A stretch of DNA of 64,000 bases from Rachicladosporium sp. CCFEE 5018 (lineage: Eukaryota; Ascomycota; Dothideomycetes; Cladosporiales; Cladosporiaceae): assembly GCA_002077045.2 (NCBI GenBank), contig KZ111144.1:81854-145853 (forward strand), in the 5' to 3' direction. The translations under genes were made by a program, and so were the position numbers. The notes under the pieces were generated by a model. That model was not told the origin of the DNA. It worked only from the letters and a program-made list of their open reading frames with translations, and made no database searches. Positions within the stretch are counted from its first letter, which is position 1. Every line of letters begins with the position of its first letter. Of the stretch, positions 21,971 through 31,061 are shown piece after piece.

Positions 21971-24106
21971 ATGGGCAAACACAGCTACGGCGTTGTCCTC
22001 GATGCCGGCTCGTCAGGAACGCGAGTATACGTCTACCGCTGGCTGAAAGCTGCTCACGCGCGTGCCGGCGCATCGCAGGAGGCGCTCTCACATCTCCCGG
22101 AGATCAAGACGAAGAAGAAATGGAGAAAGAAGGTGCATCCGGGCGTGTCCACCTACGGCGAGAAGCCGGAGGATATAGGTGGCGAGCATCTCAAGCCATT
22201 GATCGAGTTCGCGCAGGATATCGTGCCGAAGGATGAGGTTGTAAACACGCCCATCTTCTTGCTCGCAACGGCAGGGATGCGACTGCTTCCGGATCATCAA
22301 AGGGAGTCAGTACTGGCGAATATCTGTGGCTACTTCCAGAAGGAAACGAAGTTCCTACTGCCCGACTGCGGACTTCATGTGCAAGTCATACCGGGTGAGA
22401 CAGAGGGTCTGTATGGCTGGATCGCGGCGAACTATCTGCTGGGAGGATTCGACGCACCGAAGGCACATGATCATGGCAAGGGGCACAGCACGTACGGATT
22501 CCTGGACATGGGCGGCGCATCAGCGCAGATCGCGTTTGCGCCCAACGCGACAGAAACCGAGCGGCACGCGAATGATCTGAAGCTGCTGCGGTTGCGAAAA
22601 GTAAGTGGGGAGGCACTGGAGTACAAAGTGTTCGTGACCACCTGGCTTGGGTTTGGAGCGAATGAGGCACGCAGAAGATACGTTGAGGCATTGCAAGAGT
22701 CCTATCCGAAGATGGGAGAGCTCCCGGATCCGTGTCTACCTGTGGGACTGCGGGTGGACGCAACCGGAGCTGAGATAGCTAAGGGAGCCATGGCAGAGTC
22801 CTCTCTGATCGGCACGGGGAAGTTTACAGAGTGCCTGAAGCGTACAAATCCTTTACTGGAGAAGGACGCGCCATGTGATGATCAGCCATGCCTGCTGAAC
22901 GGCGTCCACACACCAGCGATCGACTTCGACGTCAACCACTTCGTTGGAGTGTCCGAGTACTGGCATACCACGCATGAGCTGTTCGCCATGGCACATAAGG
23001 ACAAAGCATATGACTTCACGACATATCAGAAGCAAGTGACTGATCTGTGCTCGCGGCAGTGGACGGACATCCAGAAAGACGTTGCGAGTGACAAATGGGG
23101 TAACAAAGTGGACGAGCGTACCGTCGAGGAAGTATGCTTCAAGGCTAGTTGGCTCATCAACATGTTACATGACGGTATCGGCGTTCCGCGCGTAGGCATT
23201 GAGACAGGCGGTGCCGGGAACGAGATGCATGCGAACAAGACGAAGGCTGTAGTAGACGGTGCCAAAGATCGCGGCTTTCTTGACCCATTTCAGGCTGTCG
23301 ACAAGATCGATGGCACAGAAGTGAGCTGGACACTGGGCAAGATGGTACTGTACGCCTCCTCACAGATGCCTGCTGCAGCTAGTGCTCTCGCAGTGGGGTT
23401 TGGGAGTAACGAACCTGGCGTCGCAATGCCTGAGGACTTCCAATTCCCATCTTCCAAACTGCCAATAATCAGCAACCGCACTGCTGGCACGGAAGTAGAA
23501 GGCCAGGACTGGCATGACCGACTGCTTAGCAGCAGCTATACCAGACGTGTGCCGGGCATAGTAATATTCCTCGTCATCTTAGCGCTGGCCGTGTACTTGC
23601 TCTTTGGCCGTGAACGCCGTTTCAGCTTCCTCGGCCGCTCGAGCCCCAAAACCGGAGCAAACCGACGAAAGCAGCCAGGCACCTTGAGCAGCAAGCTCTT
23701 TGGCCAGCCCGGTCCTGCTTACGAACGCGTGATGGAGGATGGCAATCCGGATGACGAGTTCGAGCTCGCCTCAGTGTCAAGTCTCGATGGCACGAGTGGT
23801 GAGCCCAATGCACCACGTAGTGGCCGAACTTCTGGATGGGCTACACCGGCGCATCGAGGGCTGTCGCCTGATCAGTCGCGCTCAAGTCCCAAGAGCAAGT
23901 CATACGTTGACAATGCTTCTGCGTTGGCGTCGCACACGAGCATTCCAAATGGACTTGGTATCAGTGCGTTCGAGCGAAGCGGCTTGGGTGCGAGGACTGA
24001 AAGTAAGGAGCGCTTGACGCTTGCGCCAGCACTGTCTAAGACCGCTCGAAGTCGAGCTGGCAGCCCAAGGAGAAGTCCCTTGCCATACAAAGCCAATGTG
24101 GACTGA
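21971..24106 (+). CDS. YND1: Golgi apyrase (GDA1/CD39 family)
   Basis: Nucleoside di/triphosphatase of the Golgi lumen that supports glycosylation by hydrolysing UDP and GDP. Intronless, 711 residues from the ATG at 21971. Apyrase conserved regions are visible in order: DAGSSGTRVYVYRW, LLATAGMRLLP, GETEGLYGWIAANY and GFLDMGGASAQIAF. One transmembrane helix lies at about residues 527-545 (GIVIFLVILALAVYLLFG), followed by a ~165-residue Ser/Pro-rich cytosolic tail. The C-terminal anchor fits Ynd1 rather than Gda1, which is anchored at its N-terminus. The frame opens upstream at a GTG, but the ATG directly before KHSYGVVLDAG is the natural start. Confidence 0.93.
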   Translation: MGKHSYGVVLDAGSSGTRVYVYRWLKAAHARAGASQEALSHLPEIKTKKKWRKKVHPGVSTYGEKPEDIGGEHLKPLIEFAQDIVPKDEVVNTPIFLLATAGMRLLPDHQRESVLANICGYFQKETKFLLPDCGLHVQVIPGETEGLYGWIAANYLLGGFDAPKAHDHGKGHSTYGFLDMGGASAQIAFAPNATETERHANDLKLLRLRKVSGEALEYKVFVTTWLGFGANEARRRYVEALQESYPKMGELPDPCLPVGLRVDATGAEIAKGAMAESSLIGTGKFTECLKRTNPLLEKDAPCDDQPCLLNGVHTPAIDFDVNHFVGVSEYWHTTHELFAMAHKDKAYDFTTYQKQVTDLCSRQWTDIQKDVASDKWGNKVDERTVEEVCFKASWLINMLHDGIGVPRVGIETGGAGNEMHANKTKAVVDGAKDRGFLDPFQAVDKIDGTEVSWTLGKMVLYASSQMPAAASALAVGFGSNEPGVAMPEDFQFPSSKLPIISNRTAGTEVEGQDWHDRLLSSSYTRRVPGIVIFLVILALAVYLLFGRERRFSFLGRSSPKTGANRRKQPGTLSSKLFGQPGPAYERVMEDGNPDDEFELASVSSLDGTSGEPNAPRSGRTSGWATPAHRGLSPDQSRSSPKSKSYVDNASALASHTSIPNGLGISAFERSGLGARTESKERLTLAPALSKTARSRAGSPRRSPLPYKANVD

Positions 24107-24955
24107 CGATGGTGTTTGTTTGAAGGTTAGCGAGGTGTTTGTGGAGTTTTCTCTTGTTTTACTACCTCTTTGGAGAGTGATTGTGCTGTTTCAAAGTTGT
24201 CTCTGTTGTGTTAGTAAACCAAATACCACTCAGCGCTTACAACTACCCCGGTTCGTCGCAGAGCGCATCTTGTTCCCAGACCGGTCACACAGGCTGTCTG
24301 ACCCCTCCGCTCGCTGTCACTGCGGAAGAGGACCGCCTGCTAGGACTTTCTCCTAGCCAACGCCTAACCTGCCATATTCATCGCTGTCACCCCGCACTGC
24401 TGACTTCACCCGTCACTTCGCGCTGCACAACTCGAGAGTAAGCACATAATCAGACATAAGTCGCCACTGAAGCAGGCAAGCACCCAAACCCTCGGGAATA
24501 GTGATGTTCTGGAGCTCTTTCCGCTCTCCAACTCCACAGCGGCGAACCGAGAGTCCTGATCCCACCGGTCCGATGACCTGGCCCGTCCACTCTGGCCATA
24601 AAGCTCTCGACTTACGGCGATAGGGTTCAAGGCGGGGTCGAGAGAGCGAGATGTTCCCCACGGGGATGTGACTGCGACTAGACCCGATGGTATTCCCAGA
24701 ATGAAAGCGTTTGATTCGCTACCAGGCTCGCGTAGCCGTAGATCTCGACGGTGGCGTGTGTTGACAATCTCCGTCTGGCCGTCGCTCGGAGGCATTGTAC
24801 CCCTCCATGTGGCCCACAGGGCGAGGGGCTATATGTCTCTGATGGTGTCCCTGTTGGAATGGTAAGAGCAATTTTGCGACTCCATTTTCTACAGATTTCC
24901 ATTACGCAGTCTGCACCATCGAATAACGCATATAGCCAACGCTTAAGCCGCAACC
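24107..24955. other. Intergenic, nothing recognised
   Basis: 849 bp between YND1 and the monooxygenase. Several short frames on both strands, none recognised. Confidence 0.5.
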
Positions 24956-26808
24956 ATGGGTTCAATGGGAGAGCCAGAGGTTCCCTACACCGAGGTCATC
25001 TTGGTTGGAGCTGGGTTCGCATCTTTCACAATCCTCAACAGGTGCGCACTGGTCCTTCCGTGGGCGAGGACTACTCGCTGACTATTCCAGATTGCGCAAG
25101 CAGAAGATCGACGTCAAGATCCTCGAGAAAGGCTCAAAGAGTGGTGGCATCTGGTATTGGAACTGCTACCCCGGCGCACGCGTCGACAGCGATGCACCAA
25201 TCTACCAGCTTTTCGACAAAGAGCTATACGTAAGCTACCACTGACGTCCCCCGACAGTACGAACCGCTGCTGATTGCACTATAGGAGGACTTCACCTTCA
25301 CCGAGCGATATGCTGGTGGCAAAGAGCTCCGCCGCTACTTCGATCACGTGGAGAAGAAGTGGAACTTGAAGGAGTACATCGACTTCGACAAGCATGTTGA
25401 TGGCGCTCACTTCAACGAGAAGACACATGAGTGGCACGTCGAGTGTTCCGATGGCTCACAGTACCGGTGCAGATGGTTCATGCCCTGCATTGGCTTCGCT
25501 GCTCGCCGATACACGCCACCAGTCCCCGGTCTCAGTAACTTCAAGGGTGACACTTACCACACCGCCGTCTGGCCGCAGCATGGCGTGAATCTCAAGAACA
25601 AGAGGATAGCGACGATAGGTACTGGCGCTTCGGGCATCCAGGTCATCCAAGAGATTGGTGACAAAGCGAAGCATCTCACAGTCTTCCAGCGTACGTTCAA
25701 TCTGTCTTTTCGATGATGAATTAGCACTAACAGATCTACAGGGACGCCCAATTTCGCGCTACCCATGAACCAGCAAAAGCTCGACCCTGAAGAAGAAGAT
25801 CGTAAGAAGAAGAATGGCGACTACGAGAAGGCATTTGAGGACACTCGCCACACATTCTCGGGCTTCCGATACGATTTCATTGGGAAGAACACCTTCGATG
25901 ACACCCCGGAGGAACGCGAGAAGTTCTACAACAATCTGTTCAACGAGCAAGGCGGTTTCCGATTCTGGCTCAACACTTACGATGACATGTTGTTCGACCA
26001 GAAGGCCAACGACCAGGCGTATGACTTCTGGAAACGACAGGTCCGCAAGCGTGTGAAGAACCCAGAGAAGCAGGAGCTCCTAGCACCCGAGGTGGCACCT
26101 CATCCATGGGGAACTAAGCGCCCATCGCTAGAGCAACGCTTTTACGAGGTCGTCGACCAGGATCATGTGGACATCATTGACATCGGCAAGCACCCCATCA
26201 TTGAAGTCACCGAGACGGGCGTCAGGACCGACAAGGGTTTCATCGAGCTTGACGTGCTCATTCTCGCTACTGGCTTTGACTCCGTCACTGGCTCGCTCGC
26301 ACAGCTCGACATCCAAAGCACACGCGGGGGCACTATCGCAGACCACTGGAAGGACCGCCTGCAGACTTCAATGGGTATCGCCATTCCAGGCTTCCCAAAT
26401 ATGGTATGCTACACGATCTCGGCCCTCCGCTCACAGTCTGATGCTGACATGAATTCACAGTTCTTCTTGTACGGCCCTCAAGCGCCGACTGCCTTCTCCA
26501 ACGGCCCGTCTTGTACCCAGTTCCAAGCCGAGTTCGTCGAGGAAGCTATGAGGCGCGTTGTCAAGGACGGCATCACGCGTTTCGAAGCCACTGATGAGGC
26601 TGAGAACGATTGGGTCAAGCGCATGAATGAGAAGTGGGACATCACTCTCTTCCCCAAGGCGAAGTCGTGGTACTCTGGTGCCAACATTCCGGGCAAGCGT
26701 GTTGAGCCTCTCAACTGGGCTGGCGGTATGGTGGAGTACACTGAGAGTCTGGCCAAGTCGCTGGAGAACAACTACCAGGGTTGGCACACGGCCAAGGTCG
26801 GGGCTTAA
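24956..26808 (+). CDS. Baeyer-Villiger monooxygenase (FAD/NADPH), copy A
   Basis: Flavoprotein monooxygenase predicted to oxidise ketones to esters or lactones; the substrate is unknown. Exons 24956-25041, 25091-25229, 25285-25690, 25742-26403 and 26461-26808 give 546 residues. The N-terminal FAD-binding Rossmann motif is VILVGAGFASF. The Baeyer-Villiger fingerprint FxGxxxHTxxWP is matched exactly by FKGDTYHTAVWP at residues 161-172. The NADPH Rossmann motif IGTGASGIQ follows, then ILATGFDSVTG. The last intron (26404-26460) is 57 nt without an in-frame stop, so the frame reads through it; removing it restores GFPNM-FFLYGPQAPTAFSNGP, as in the family. The duplicated block begins inside exon 4. 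Confidence 0.93.
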
Positions 26809-27076
26809 GCGGGTTGAGGGGTATGAGGTCTAGCAGGCGATTGGGGCTGGGGTGTAGGTCGAGTTCGAAGTACATAGTTCAAATAGTTCACTCAGCACTC
26901 ACAAGTTGTTTACTATCACTCGGATCCTCGATTGTGAAAGCGCGTAACTGAGGTGGCAAATCACTCGCGTCTTGGCGCGTTGCTTCACGCGACTTCACAC
27001 TTTCTACGTCTCTTCAAGGTCAACACTGCGTGGTACACCACCGCTACTCTCGTATCGTACGGCAAGACTCCTAGCT

Positions 27077-27536
27077 ATGGCAACTCTAAGCCAATTCGTC
27101 ACACTCGTCTCCTCGGATGACTTCTCCTTCATCGTCCTCCGTTCGGCAGCCTGCCTTAGCGGAGTCATTAGGCGAATGCTAGACCCTGCTTGTATCATCT
27201 TCTCCCATGCTTCACTTCTCTACAGTGTTCTGACCCTCACAGATGGCTTCGTAGAGGCACGAACGAATACTTGCCATTTCGAGAACATCAGGTCAGTATA
27301 TTCCGCTGCTGAGGAGGCTCAGCACTTTGGCGCTGACCAATGTTAAACAGTGGGATGGTGCTCGAAAAGGTCTGCGAGTACATGTACTACAATGAGAAGC
27401 ATCGGGATGGCAAAGATGTGCCAGATATGGACATCCCGCCTGAGCTTTGTTTGGAGCTCTTGATGGCTTCGGACTACCTTGATAGTGCGTGTCCTTCGTT
27501 GCTGCACGTGGCTTTGCTGACTGCGGCGTAGTATGA
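27077..27536 (+). CDS. ELC1: Elongin C, copy A
   Basis: Skp1/BTB-fold adaptor of cullin ubiquitin ligases and partner of elongin A in RNA polymerase II turnover. Exons 27077-27191, 27243-27291, 27351-27484 and 27532-27536 give 100 residues (yeast Elc1 99). Family blocks are FVTLVSSDDFSFIVLRSAACLSG, shortened here to VTLVSSDDFSFIVLRSAA, then CHFENISGMVLEKVCEY, YYNEKH, and PPELCLELLMASDYLD. The final exon supplies only two bases of the last codon (Ile) and the stop TGA, giving the expected ...SDYLDI end. Confidence 0.9.
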
Positions 27537-27760
27537 GTGTGTGTATGGCGCGGCCAAAAAGATCAGGCGGGATTGAGATTAGCAAGGCGTTCGGTATGAT
27601 GACTCACTGGAGACACGAGGGATTGCTGAACGACGGGTCGGCTGCTGATCGTACGACACCAACCGAAGATCGGGCAGACCATAGTGCCGAGATCAAGGAG
27701 ACATAGACTGCTATGCTGCGAACAACGGTAGGACGATAGCACGCGGGTCTGAGTTCGACG

Positions 27761-28835
27761 TCATGTCTTCAATACGCTACTCAAGTGCTCTTGGAAGACC
27801 TCAGTCTTTATCACGGTCCCAAGTCCACAGCACTCGACGACCTTGGCCAGCAATTTCTTCAAGCGCTCAAGCACCGGCTGCAGTGAAGATCCACTTGGCA
27901 ACGCCCGTCGAACCGCAGCATAAGCCTGCGCTGGAGTCAATATCTCGTCGTCCAACTCGAGCTTCTCGCTAAGCGCCACAAGCCTAGCACGGTGTCAGCA
28001 GCCGTACTATGCAGAGTACATGCTCGTCAACTCACTTCTCGACCTCAGCGTACGGGATTCGCCACCTCTCCTTCACATCCGCTTTCAGCTCGCAATGATT
28101 CGGAAGGTCGTTGGCCTCCGTGCTTGACTGCGCACTCGCCAACACGGCACTGGTAGTCGTCAATGCATGACCTTGTATACCTATGATCTCACACGCTTCA
28201 TGCCGGTGGGCATCTGGCGCTATCCCTGGGTGTTGAATGTGACCGCGACAGGGATGTTCGAGCGCGAGAATGAAGTCAAGCGCAACCCATGAGTCCGGCT
28301 CGGGCGCTAAGACTGATGGCACAGTGCTCGATGACGACGCGGTTGAGTGTTGAGTGGCAGGGAAGGCGACGAAGGTCCTCTCGGCATGCATGATGGGGTC
28401 GAAGTGGATGTCGACATCCGCCATATCGATATCATTCAATTGCGTCTCCCTTGGATCCACACTCACTTCCTGTGCCAGTGGTGGTCGTACATCAGTACTG
28501 CAAGACTCCAAGAGTGCGCGTAGTTCAGCATTTTCGCGCGCGAGCTTAGTCTTCTCTGCGGATGTTTGAGCATCGTCGTGCTGTAGCCGAATTATCTCAG
28601 CCTCTAGTGTCTGCAGGTACTCTGCCTTGCGATTGCGATGGCGTCTGTGAGGTGACATTAATCTTCATTGCGTGCTACGAGCGTTCCGAGATAAGCTTCG
28701 TGCTTACTTCTGAGCTTGGTAAACCTGTTCTCTGCGTCTTGCTTGGGCTTCTTCGCTGTCATCATCCTTAGGGCCAATCGTGTGAGCGCTACGGGCATGC
28801 CGGATTCTATGCACTACATCGTGTAGCCTGTCCAT
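27761..28835 (-). CDS. bZIP transcription factor, copy A
   Basis: Predicted basic leucine zipper regulator, targets unknown. Exons 28835-28708, 28644-28036 and 27983-27761 give 319 residues. The basic region spans the first splice: RRREQVYQAQK then RHRNRKAEYLQTLEAEI, leading into a zipper with the heptad-like sequence IIRLQHDD...LARENAELRALLES. An acidic middle (NDIDMADVDIHFDP) and a conserved C-terminal helical segment (LTPAQAYAAVRRALP) follow. The short C-terminal domain with an aromatic-poor helix is common in fungal bZIPs with an associated domain. The ATG at 28835 is the first before the basic region. Confidence 0.85.
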
Positions 28836-29054
28836 GGTTAGAGGGCTGCGTTGGAGTGAACGGTTCAGCCGCTTTGATTGTATTGATATACGTCTGCTTA
28901 GTCAGTCTGCTATCTGGAGGTCCGCATGTCCCACGACGCAGCTCGGCCGCGGGCACATCGGCCCCCGATTTGCCCTTCTGTGTACATAGATATGTTACGT
29001 CAACAGGTATATTGTCGTCGTTGGAGTCTGTTCAAAGACTTCCTCCGTAGCATG

Positions 29055-30824
29055 CTACCTGTCACCATCATTTGCTGCATCAGCACCCTGACTCGACTCT
29101 CCAGCTGTCACGGCGTCTCCCTTATCGGTGACATCCTCAACCTTCGCTCCTCCCTCTGACGTTGCCATTGACTTCTCAGACTCCAGAGGATCTTCCTCAT
29201 GCGATACAGTGACTTTCCTCTTCAAAATCGCAACACCCTCCACATGCGACGTCTGCGGAAAGAAATCAAATCCCCTCAAACTCTCAATCTCGTACGACCC
29301 GTCCCTATCCGCCAGCCCACCTACAAGCCAGCCAACGTCCCTAGCCTGCGTATGCACGTTGCAACTCACATAGCAAATTCTCTTCGGTCCGTAGTCCATC
29401 AACTGGCCGATGAAGCCCTCATCGCAGCCCTTCCTAGGTGGATCGATAATTACTGCCGTCTCATCCGACGGGAAGTCGGCAGGCGGAATAGAAGCGAAGA
29501 GTGAGTTCGCATCCCCTGCTATGAAGTTGACAAACAACGCAGGAAGCTCGTTCAGAGTGGCGTTCCGGCTTGCGGCCGCGATGGATGAGGGCGAGATGTC
29601 TATGCCTATGCTGCGGGTGAAGGTTTGAGAGAGCGTTATCGTGAAGAAGCCAGAGCCACAGTAAGCGTCTATGAGATTCCTGATCGGTCGGGAGGAGTCC
29701 GAGCCCGAGGGGCCGAGTATGTTGTCGCGGATGTATTGCGTTACCAGGGGAAGGATTGAGTTGTTGTTTTGAAAGAAAGCGCCAGCTGGGTTGTCGAAGC
29801 GGAAGCCGTCGATGTATTCAGAGGAGGTGCCATTGGGATCAGTGATGCACGTTTTGAGCAGGGTGGAGTCGTCCTGGTCTTCAAATACAGCATCATCTGG
29901 AGCCTCCTCTGACTTGCCTCCCCTTTCCACCTTCCTCGTGTGCTCTCGGAGCAGTAATGTTGCACCGCGCTGGTACTTGTCGATGTCTGCCGCGACCCTG
30001 GCGCGCTCTTTCTTCATGCCCTTTCGCACAGCATCAGTCCCAATCGGGCAATCTTCGATGTCCATCGTCTTCCGTGTACCCTTCAACATGAACCCGATGG
30101 GCGGCACTTCCGGCCATGTAACCTTCAGTCCCTTTCTCTTATCTCGGCGACCGCCCTGAGGTCCGTCGAAGTGTGGCGTAAGTTTTGTGCGGTATCCATA
30201 CTGTAGCGGCGAGCCTATTGTATCGCCGACAACTGGCACCGCAGAAGCTGGTAGTTTCGAGAAGTTTTGATACGCCCGCTCAACTATGCTGCGCTTATGC
30301 TGAAGCTGGTATGAATACGGCAGGTGCTGAAATTGGCAACCCGAACACTTGGTGAAGTACGGGCAGGGTGGTTTCTCAGTACGATGCTCTGAGGGCTTGA
30401 CTACCTTTACAAAGTCCGCCAAAGCGTACGACTCGGCAGCATCGTGTCTGTAGACTTTCGCAGTCACAGTATCGCCAGGCACGGCAAAGGGAACAACGTA
30501 TACTTGACCATCTTCGTGTGCGAGTCCGTCGCCGGTCGAGGAGAGCTCTACGATGTCTACGTCCACCTCAGTCTGCTCTTCCGGTGCCTTTGTCTCTGCT
30601 GCCTCGGATAGACTGCACTGCTTCAGGATACCTCGCACGTCGGCAAGTAGCACTTCTTCGTTCGTGCCCTCCTTGAGAGTCGAAGTCTTCTGCTTCTTGC
30701 TCTTCTTGAAGTGCCGCTTGCCTTCGTTGAAGGCGCGCTTCTGCGCCATATTGCAAATTGGGACAGTCGTGGGTCGAATACGCGATAAAGTCAAACGCAG
30801 TATCGTAGAGGAAGGAGCGAACAT
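29055..30824 (-). CDS. TRM2: tRNA (uracil-5-)-methyltransferase TRM2, copy A
   Basis: SAM-dependent enzyme making m5U at position 54 of tRNA (T loop). Intronless, 589 residues. A TRAM-type RNA-binding domain occupies about residues 85-145, the CPYFTKCSGCQFQHLPY cluster recalls the iron-sulfur cysteine set of the RumA/TrmA superfamily, IDAYCGSGFF is the SAM motif, IIDPPRKGCDEGF is motif IV and the nucleophile is in RICYVSCNVHTQARD. The first 25 residues are Arg-rich and acid-free, like a mitochondrial presequence, and a second in-frame ATG at 30749 would give a form starting MAQKRAFNEG with a lysine-rich nuclear-type tract. Divergent from LON2 with 237 bp between starts. Confidence 0.94.
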   Translation of the reverse strand: MFAPSSTILRLTLSRIRPTTVPICNMAQKRAFNEGKRHFKKSKKQKTSTLKEGTNEEVLLADVRGILKQCSLSEAAETKAPEEQTEVDVDIVELSSTGDGLAHEDGQVYVVPFAVPGDTVTAKVYRHDAAESYALADFVKVVKPSEHRTEKPPCPYFTKCSGCQFQHLPYSYQLQHKRSIVERAYQNFSKLPASAVPVVGDTIGSPLQYGYRTKLTPHFDGPQGGRRDKRKGLKVTWPEVPPIGFMLKGTRKTMDIEDCPIGTDAVRKGMKKERARVAADIDKYQRGATLLLREHTRKVERGGKSEEAPDDAVFEDQDDSTLLKTCITDPNGTSSEYIDGFRFDNPAGAFFQNNNSILPLVTQYIRDNILGPSGSDSSRPIRNLIDAYCGSGFFTITLSQTFTRSIGIDISPSSIAAASRNATLNELPALFVNFIAGDANSLFASIPPADFPSDETAVIIDPPRKGCDEGFIGQLMDYGPKRICYVSCNVHTQARDVGWLVGGLADRDGSYEIESLRGFDFFPQTSHVEGVAILKRKVTVSHEEDPLESEKSMATSEGGAKVEDVTDKGDAVTAGESSQGADAANDGDR

Positions 30825-31061
30825 TGATGAAGCTTGGTGCTATGGAGCTAAGGAAAAGTCCACATTCACATGTCAACGATCGCACTTGCCGGTAATCAAC
30901 GGCCAACAGTAGTGTGTCAGTCACGTGGTCATATCCGGCACGGTCATCGAACCTCGGCGATCGCGAGCGAGCATCATCACTCTCTAGTCGCGCCACGAGT
31001 AGAGGGTGATATCACGTTCGAGTCTAATCTCCTTTTCATCTTGTAGAGCAACATCACCATA

